A stretch of DNA of 24,187 nt, from the NCBI GenBank assembly GCA_022511485.1, contig JAFLUJ010000011.1:1-24187 (forward strand). Direction: 5' to 3'. Position 1 is the stretch's first letter, and every line of letters begins with the position of its first letter. This document shows positions 21,372 through 24,187 of this stretch, in pieces. The translations under genes were made by a program, and so were the position numbers. Under the pieces are notes generated by a model that worked only from the letters and a program-made list of their open reading frames with translations, was not told the DNA's origin and made no database searches. Source of the DNA: Oscillospiraceae bacterium. GTDB taxonomy: Bacteria; Bacillota; Clostridia; Oscillospirales; Ruminococcaceae.

Positions 21372-23181
21372 CTTCATCATCTCCCATCATAGCTTCGACC
21401 TGGGCAAAGTACATTGAATACAAGTCCTTTTCCTCGTCAGTAAATTCATACGCCGCTAAAACATCATCAACCGAATGGTTAGTGACCTCTCCATAGAGCC
21501 ATTGGTGTTGTACATCACAGTAATATTCTGTTGTTTCAACAGTGTACTCATATGGTGTACCCTCGTTATAGACGGTAACAACAATCCTCATTTGACAATC
21601 TCCTGCGCTGCAATGACCGTACTCATAGTGGTACTCAAAGTCGAAAAACTTGTCGATTACCTCCTGAATTTCTTCATCGGTAAACTCAAACTTTATTTCC
21701 TCATCATCTTCTCCGTCCTCCTGCAATTCTCTGTACCTAAGCACAGCCAATATTGCTAAAACGGAGCTTTCGTCAATGTCAGCTATATCCTTGTTACCGT
21801 ACTGATTTAGTTCGGTTATTTCATCATAGGGAGGATAATTCCTCTTGTCACAGACAAATCCCTCCACAACACCGTCGATCTCTGACTGCTTCTCGTCAAT
21901 GTATTCCACTATTGATGTTGAATAGTCATTCAGAAGATCATCACTTGACTTGTCCTTGTCCTCCGGTATAAGCCAGCTAAACAGGCTTGTAACCGCTGTT
22001 GTAATGACGGTAACTAAGGAATTGAGCAACATCACGACAAGCAGGATAAAGAACGCCGCCAGAAGCACGATTATCCCTGCTTTAGAGGTAACTATCTTCT
22101 TTATTACCGAAGCAGTCTTTTTCGCAGCAGTCTTGACCTTTTGGGCGTTATTCTTAATTTTTCTGACTTGTATGCGTGTGTCCCTCGGCATATTTCTGAT
22201 TGCTACTCCTGCCTTTGCTGTTGTCCTTGCAGTATTCAGAATAGCTTTTCGGGTATTGTCAATATGACGGATTTCCGTCATACCCTGTTTTATCGTTTCC
22301 GTTCCGGTATCGGTAACTTTCGACTTGTCGATCTGAGTTTTCAAAAGCTGATTGCCTGTATCGGAAGCGATATTTTTCATACCGTTGCTAACTGCCGTTG
22401 CGACTATTCCAACGTCCCTGACAGAGCCGATCTTAACGCCATTCTTCACCATAGAATGAATAACACTTGCTCCGCTTTCAGCAGTCTTTACCGCTGTTCG
22501 CAGCATACCGCCTGTCTGAGTTGCCGTGCTTGCGGTTGCCCGTATAAGCTCCGCACTTTCCGCAACAGGAGAATTTTCCGTATCGCCTTTAACGATAGTG
22601 TATCTCTTGTTTTTAAGGCGCATTTGCTTGATACGCATATTCCGCATTATCGCCCTGCGGTGAAAGACCTTATCCGCATTTTGTATCTTTTCTTCCATAT
22701 TCTCGGAAGCAGCAATAATAGTTTTTACTTCCTCCGAATATGTAACATTGGCTTTTTTGATGTAGTCGGTATTTCTCTTTGTGTGAATAAAGCTGTTATC
22801 CACAACGGAATTTATCCTGTCAACATACTGTCCTCCTGTCTGTATTCCTCCGGAAGTCTGCACAGGAAAAACAGGACTTGCGGTTTCAACATTTACCTCA
22901 TAGGTTTTCGCAGCAGTCTGAACATTGGAAGTGGATATAACTGTTCCGGTCTGTATCACACCCGAAGAATTTGCCCTTGTGGGAACGATCTCCGCAGACC
23001 GTTTTTCAGGTCTGCGAAACTGCTCCGCCATCATTTCGGAACGCATATTCCTGAGAATTTCTCTCCTGCGCTCATTTGATAAGACCGAGGATTTTAACTG
23101 CACAGAATATGACTGCACCACCTTGTTTTGTGATACAATTTTTGCTTCCGATTTATTAACGCTTGTCATAATTCCTGCCAT
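21364..23181 (-). CDS. CD1108-like membrane protein lacking a visible hydrolase domain (605 aa)
   Basis: The N-terminal 365 residues are basic, Thr/Ala-rich and repetitive, with clusters such as RAIMRNMRIKQMRLKNKR. One or two membrane segments follow (about 368-405: AGIIVLLAAFFILLVVMLL and the stretch to LFSW). The last 200 residues are acidic and would lie outside the cell, with a four-Cys region (CSAGDCQ and YYCDVQHQW). This resembles CD1108-family conjugation proteins, which usually carry a peptidoglycan hydrolase domain such as NlpC/P60 at the C-terminus. Here the chain ends at MMGDDEDV with no such domain. I chose the ATG at 23181 because GAGGTG is 7 bases upstream; a TTG at 23196 would overlap virB4. 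The gene begins 11 bases after the virB4 stop. It probably forms part of the mating channel across the envelope. Confidence 0.75.
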   Translation of the reverse strand: MAGIMTSVNKSEAKIVSQNKVVQSYSVQLKSSVLSNERRREILRNMRSEMMAEQFRRPEKRSAEIVPTRANSSGVIQTGTVISTSNVQTAAKTYEVNVETASPVFPVQTSGGIQTGGQYVDRINSVVDNSFIHTKRNTDYIKKANVTYSEEVKTIIAASENMEEKIQNADKVFHRRAIMRNMRIKQMRLKNKRYTIVKGDTENSPVAESAELIRATASTATQTGGMLRTAVKTAESGASVIHSMVKNGVKIGSVRDVGIVATAVSNGMKNIASDTGNQLLKTQIDKSKVTDTGTETIKQGMTEIRHIDNTRKAILNTARTTAKAGVAIRNMPRDTRIQVRKIKNNAQKVKTAAKKTASVIKKIVTSKAGIIVLLAAFFILLVVMLLNSLVTVITTAVTSLFSWLIPEDKDKSSDDLLNDYSTSIVEYIDEKQSEIDGVVEGFVCDKRNYPPYDEITELNQYGNKDIADIDESSVLAILAVLRYRELQEDGEDDEEIKFEFTDEEIQEVIDKFFDFEYHYEYGHCSAGDCQMRIVVTVYNEGTPYEYTVETTEYYCDVQHQWLYGEVTNHSVDDVLAAYEFTDEEKDLYSMYFAQVEAMMGDDEDV

Positions 23182-23192
23182 TGCACAGCACC

Positions 23193-24187
23193 TCAATCCG
23201 TCTTGACTTCATCAAGCTTGGTAGTCATAAGGTCATAAAGCTCGTTATGTGGGAACTTGTCACGGAACGGAATAATTGAGCCACCGCAGCATATCAAGCC
23301 CTGTCCGCTGTCGCTGTTTGTGACGTATGCAAGCAGATTATCCGAGATATTCAGCAGCTTTGCAAGCTGTACCCTGTCGGACGTTGCCTGATTTAACATC
23401 ATAACGAAGTCGGTGTTTGAAAGCATTGACCTCGCTGTTTCTGATTTCAGCAAATCCTCAACATTTTGGGTGATACCTGTGGGAACGCCGCCCCACTTCC
23501 TCGCACGTTTATACAGTTCAAAGAGGAAGTTTGCCGAATACTCATTAGCAAAGAGAAGATATATCTCGTCCATATATATCCAAGTACGTTTTCCCTTTGC
23601 ACGGTTTTCGGTTATCCTGTTCCACACATAGTCCAGAACGATCAGCATACCAAGTGTTTTAAGCTGCTTGCCTAAGTCCTTAATATCGTAGGCTACAACA
23701 CGATTTGAAGTGTTCACATTTGTTTTGTGAGCAAAAACATTCAGATTTCCCTTGATGTAAAGCTCAAAGGAAAGAGCAAGCCCTTGTGCTTCCTTTTCAG
23801 GTTGTGCTTTGAGATTTTCGTAAAATTCCATAAGTGTGGGAATTTTCTCAGGGTCAAAGTCCTGCATATATTCAGCGTATGTAGTGGTAAGGCAGCGGTC
23901 AATAATTCCACGCTCTTTTGCGGTAAGCCCCTGCTTTCCAACCAGACATTCAAAGAATGAAAGTATAAAGTCGGATTTCATAACAAGGGGATTTTCGTCA
24001 TCAGAATAGTTCTGTGACATATCCAGAGGATTGATGTAATTGGTACTTGCAGGGGAAACATTGATTATTTCTCCGTTCAGCGCCTTTACAAGACTTGGGT
24101 ATTCACGCTCCGGATCAATGATGATAATATCATCATCTGTTGCAAGGAATACGTTCAGCATTTCACGCTTTGCGCTGAATGACTTAC
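23193..24187 (-). CDS. virB4: VirB4-family conjugation ATPase, C-terminal part (cut by window edge)
   Basis: The frame is open at the right edge and the last visible residues there read GKSFSAKREM, the second half of a Walker A loop. IIIIDPEREYPSLVKAL follows. The Walker B region is WIYMDEIYLLF, and a conserved PTGITQNVEDLL segment follows it. The visible piece is about 331 residues, about the C-terminal 40% of a typical VirB4/TraE-like ATPase, which powers assembly and transfer in type IV secretion. An internal ATG at 24161 is not the start. It is the most upstream gene of the minus-strand transfer operon in this window. Confidence 0.93.
   Translation of the reverse strand, partial: KSFSAKREMLNVFLATDDDIIIIDPEREYPSLVKALNGEIINVSPASTNYINPLDMSQNYSDDENPLVMKSDFILSFFECLVGKQGLTAKERGIIDRCLTTTYAEYMQDFDPEKIPTLMEFYENLKAQPEKEAQGLALSFELYIKGNLNVFAHKTNVNTSNRVVAYDIKDLGKQLKTLGMLIVLDYVWNRITENRAKGKRTWIYMDEIYLLFANEYSANFLFELYKRARKWGGVPTGITQNVEDLLKSETARSMLSNTDFVMMLNQATSDRVQLAKLLNISDNLLAYVTNSDSGQGLICCGGSIIPFRDKFPHNELYDLMTTKLDEVKTD

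Larger units (their letters stand above)
3291..24187. mobile_element. Part of a Tn1549/CTn-like integrative and conjugative element
   Basis: VirB4, a CD1108-like membrane protein, a DUF4315-like protein, topoisomerase III, a giant methylase/helicase, DUF3848, DUF3849, YodL and ArdC-like proteins and TnpV occur together in clostridial conjugative elements. All except one inserted cassette lie on the minus strand. No integrase, relaxase, VirD4 or attachment site is seen, so neither end is defined. The element continues past 24187, and 3291 is only the last recognisable core gene; the agr locus to the left could be inside or outside the element. Confidence 0.85.

Noticed and set aside
22141..23079. 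312-codon plus-strand frame opposite the CD1108-like gene
   Set aside because: It is a long mirror of a repetitive Thr/Ala/Lys-rich gene, with no start signals and no recognisable protein pattern.
1..24187. tRNA, rRNA or riboswitch genes
   Set aside because: I saw no cloverleaf, conserved rRNA segment or recognisable aptamer consensus on either strand by eye; a covariance-model search was not possible.

Overview
The window looks like part of a low-GC Firmicutes genome, most likely a gut clostridium of the Ruminococcaceae/Oscillospiraceae type. The evidence is strong AGGAGG-type ribosome binding sites, sigma-A promoters (TTGACA-17-TATAAT), U-tract terminators and gene families typical of Tn1549/CTn-like integrative and conjugative elements (ICEs). 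The species cannot be named from the sequence alone.

Region 1 (about 1-3100, minus strand, visibly A+T-rich) holds an Agr-like peptide quorum-sensing locus. From upstream to downstream it has a LytTR response regulator (AgrA-like), a six/seven-helix GHKL sensor kinase (AgrC-like), a terminator, a near-consensus promoter driving a 49-residue AgrD-like pre-peptide, and a small secreted protein with a signal peptide. No AgrB processing protease is visible.

Region 2 (about 3100-3290) is a non-coding junction with two hairpins. One is a plus-strand terminator preceded by an extended -10 sequence.

Region 3 (3291-17482, minus strand) is the large-protein half of a conjugative element. It contains a 2800-residue ArdC-N/N6-adenine methylase/SF2 helicase fusion, a DUF3848 protein, a small NPPF-motif methyltransferase, a 1258-residue ArdC-like metallopeptidase carrying three tandem copies of a 76-residue module plus DUF3849 and YodL-like regions, and a 75-residue protein. 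A complete TnpV-family gene lies inside the giant gene, on the same strand in another frame, and encodes protein across the giant's low-complexity linker.

Region 4 (17483-18204, plus strand) is a self-contained cargo cassette of opposite polarity. It has a perfect promoter, a 131-residue protein of unknown function, a tiny Cys-rich frame broken by an in-frame TAA, and a strong terminator.

Region 5 (18203-24187, minus strand) is the transfer half. It runs from a VirB4 ATPase cut by the window edge, through a CD1108-like membrane protein lacking its usual hydrolase domain, a two-helix membrane protein, a DUF4315-like coiled coil and an unknown protein, to topoisomerase III (TopB). Gaps and overlaps of a few bases suggest one translationally coupled operon.

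Together, VirB4 and the membrane proteins would form the transfer channel, and TopB and the helicase/methylase would process the DNA. The ArdC-like and methylase proteins could protect incoming DNA. The agr genes next to the element could add cell-density control, but that link is inference.
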